Notes under the pieces: generated by a model
Told to the model about the DNA's origin: nothing
The model's input: the letters and a program-made list of their open reading frames with translations, nothing else
Databases searched by the model: none
Source: Petralouisia muris
GTDB lineage: Bacteria > Bacillota > Clostridia > Lachnospirales > Lachnospiraceae
DNA length: 64,000 nucleotides
Assembly (NCBI RefSeq): GCF_004793545.1
Contig: NZ_SRYA01000001.1
Span: forward strand, 1 to 64,000
Direction: 5' to 3'
Part shown: in pieces, positions 62,900-64,000 of the stretch
Layout: the number at the start of each line of letters is the position of its first letter
Position numbering within the stretch: the stretch's first letter is position 1
Translations under genes and position numbers: made by a program

Positions 62900-63946
62900 T
62901 TATTTCGTCATTTCAGCTTTCAAAGCTTCTGTCAAAGCCGGAACAACTTTATGTAAGTCTCCAACCACGCCATAGTCAGCTACATCAAAGATCGGAGCGT
63001 CCTCATCTTTGTTGATTGCAATGATGATATCTGCTTCTTCCATACCTGCCACGTGCTGGATTGCTCCGGAAATACCGATTGCAAAGTATACATTCGGACG
63101 AACTGTCTTACCAGTCTGGCCTACCTGTAAATCTACCGGCTTCCATCCATTTTCCACTACTGCACGGGAGCAGCTTACGGTTCCGCCGATCACGTCTGCC
63201 AAATCCTGCAGCATCTTGAAGTTCTCTGCGCTTCCAACTCCGCGTCCGCCGGAAACCAGAATCTTTGCTTCCATGATATCTTCTGTTTCTTTTACAGCTT
63301 TTACCACGTTAAGGATTTCAACGTATTTGTCATTGGGAGTAAATCCTGGATTGTACTCAACTACATTAGCTTTTGCACCCTTAATCGGATCAATTTTCTG
63401 CATAACGCCGGGACGCACGGTTGCCATCTGAGGACGGTTGTCCGGGCATGCGATAGTAGCAATTGTGTTGCCGCCAAATGCAGGACGGGTCATAAGCAGC
63501 TGATTGTGCTTCTGCTCATTTTCTTTTCCCGGAACCGGATTCAATGGGAAATCACCGATTTCCAATACGGTACAGTCTGCAGTAAGACCAGTCTTCACCC
63601 TTGCGGACACACGGGGACCAAGGTCACGTCCGATTGCAGTAGCGCCTACTAACATAATTTCCGGTTTATACTCATTGATGACAGATGCAAGGGCATGTGT
63701 ATAAGGCTCTGTTCTGTACTCTTTCAATTCCGGATCATCTACAACGATGACTTTATCTGCACCGTACTCTGCCAGCTGATCTGCCAAATCTTTTACTCCG
63801 GAACCAATCAATACTGCTGTTACATCTGTGCTTAAATCTTTTGCCAAGTCTTTCGCTTTGCCCAGTAATTCAAAAGCAATTCCGCTTAATACATTGTCTA
63901 CCTGCTGTGCAAAGACATATACTCCTTTATATGCTTCTAAACCCAT
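62900..63946 (-). CDS. etfA: Electron transfer flavoprotein, alpha subunit
   Basis: FAD-binding subunit of 348 residues. N-terminal domain GVYVFAQQVDNVLSGIAFELLGKAKDLA, LVGATAIGRDLGPRVSARVKTGLTADCT, GGNTIATIACPDNRPQMATVRPG; C-terminal FAD domain with SGGRGVGSAENF, CSRAVVENGW, VGQTGKTVRPNVYFAIGISGAIQH and AINKDEDAPIFDVADYGVVGD. In Clostridia EtfAB carries electrons for butyryl-CoA or other acyl-CoA dehydrogenases, often with bifurcation; the partners are outside the window. ATG at 63946 begins MGLEAYKGVYVFA, with only a weak ribosome site; a longer frame lacks one too. Bases 63947-64000 show no callable gene. Confidence 0.96.
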   Translation of the reverse strand: MGLEAYKGVYVFAQQVDNVLSGIAFELLGKAKDLAKDLSTDVTAVLIGSGVKDLADQLAEYGADKVIVVDDPELKEYRTEPYTHALASVINEYKPEIMLVGATAIGRDLGPRVSARVKTGLTADCTVLEIGDFPLNPVPGKENEQKHNQLLMTRPAFGGNTIATIACPDNRPQMATVRPGVMQKIDPIKGAKANVVEYNPGFTPNDKYVEILNVVKAVKETEDIMEAKILVSGGRGVGSAENFKMLQDLADVIGGTVSCSRAVVENGWKPVDLQVGQTGKTVRPNVYFAIGISGAIQHVAGMEEADIIIAINKDEDAPIFDVADYGVVGDLHKVVPALTEALKAEMTK

Positions 63947-64000
63947 TATTTTCACCACTTTCCTTATTTTTACGGATATTCGCAATCCATCTGATTCGCT

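Overview
The window comes from a low-to-mid G+C Firmicute, most likely a gut Lachnospiraceae (order Eubacteriales/Lachnospirales). The basis is the conserved housekeeping blocks (rnc-smc-ftsY, acpP-plsX, yceD-rpmF-ackA, eno-secG-rnr-smpB), a stand-alone AICAR transformylase paired with an archaeal-type IMP cyclohydrolase, a DUF6033-like gene, and consensus sigma-A promoters with strong GGAGG ribosome sites. Most genes lie on the minus strand. No tRNA, rRNA or CRISPR array was found.

Layout. 1-6.6 kb (+ strand) is accessory DNA: a truncated response regulator, an intact sensor kinase, and an ABC ATPase/permease pair with a repeated activator-type promoter element, followed by scrap from an integrative conjugative element (sigma/HTH fragment, relaxase tail, a TnpW-HTH mosaic). 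6.8-26.6 kb is core: chemotaxis receptor, ilvA, ftsY, smc, rnc, acpP, plsX, a DUF624 protein, rpmF, yceD, ackA, then a MATE pump and tmcAL on the plus strand, then the two last steps of IMP synthesis, cheV and a lipoprotein. 26.8-30.4 kb holds a two-component system, a coiled-coil membrane protein and ssrA (tmRNA). 30.4-35 kb is a lineage-specific cluster of membrane and coiled-coil proteins (three end in a similar C-terminal tail), a stop-interrupted DUF6033 gene, and an intact blaI beside a wrecked M56/BlaR1 gene. 35-39.8 kb is smpB-rnr-secG-eno.

39.9-53.2 kb is a BREX type 1-like phage-defence island between eno and purB: brxA, brxB, brxC, pglX and pglZ in one direction, no brxL, and an unrecognised AAA ATPase plus PD-(D/E)XK-like nuclease pair between pglX and pglZ. 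A MITE-like inverted repeat and a small coupled ORF precede brxA. This is the best candidate here for an undescribed system.

53.2-57.3 kb is purB-purF-purC. 57.4-60.3 kb is a graveyard of flagellin-glycosylation (pseudaminic acid) genes, nearly every one carrying an internal deletion. 60.5-64 kb has a PilZ protein, gpmI (a tandem hairpin repeat in its leader, related to one beside smpB) and etfA. The theme of the window is intact core metabolism and translation quality control (ssrA, smpB, rnr) interleaved with accessory loci that decay by deletion, nonsense and frameshift.
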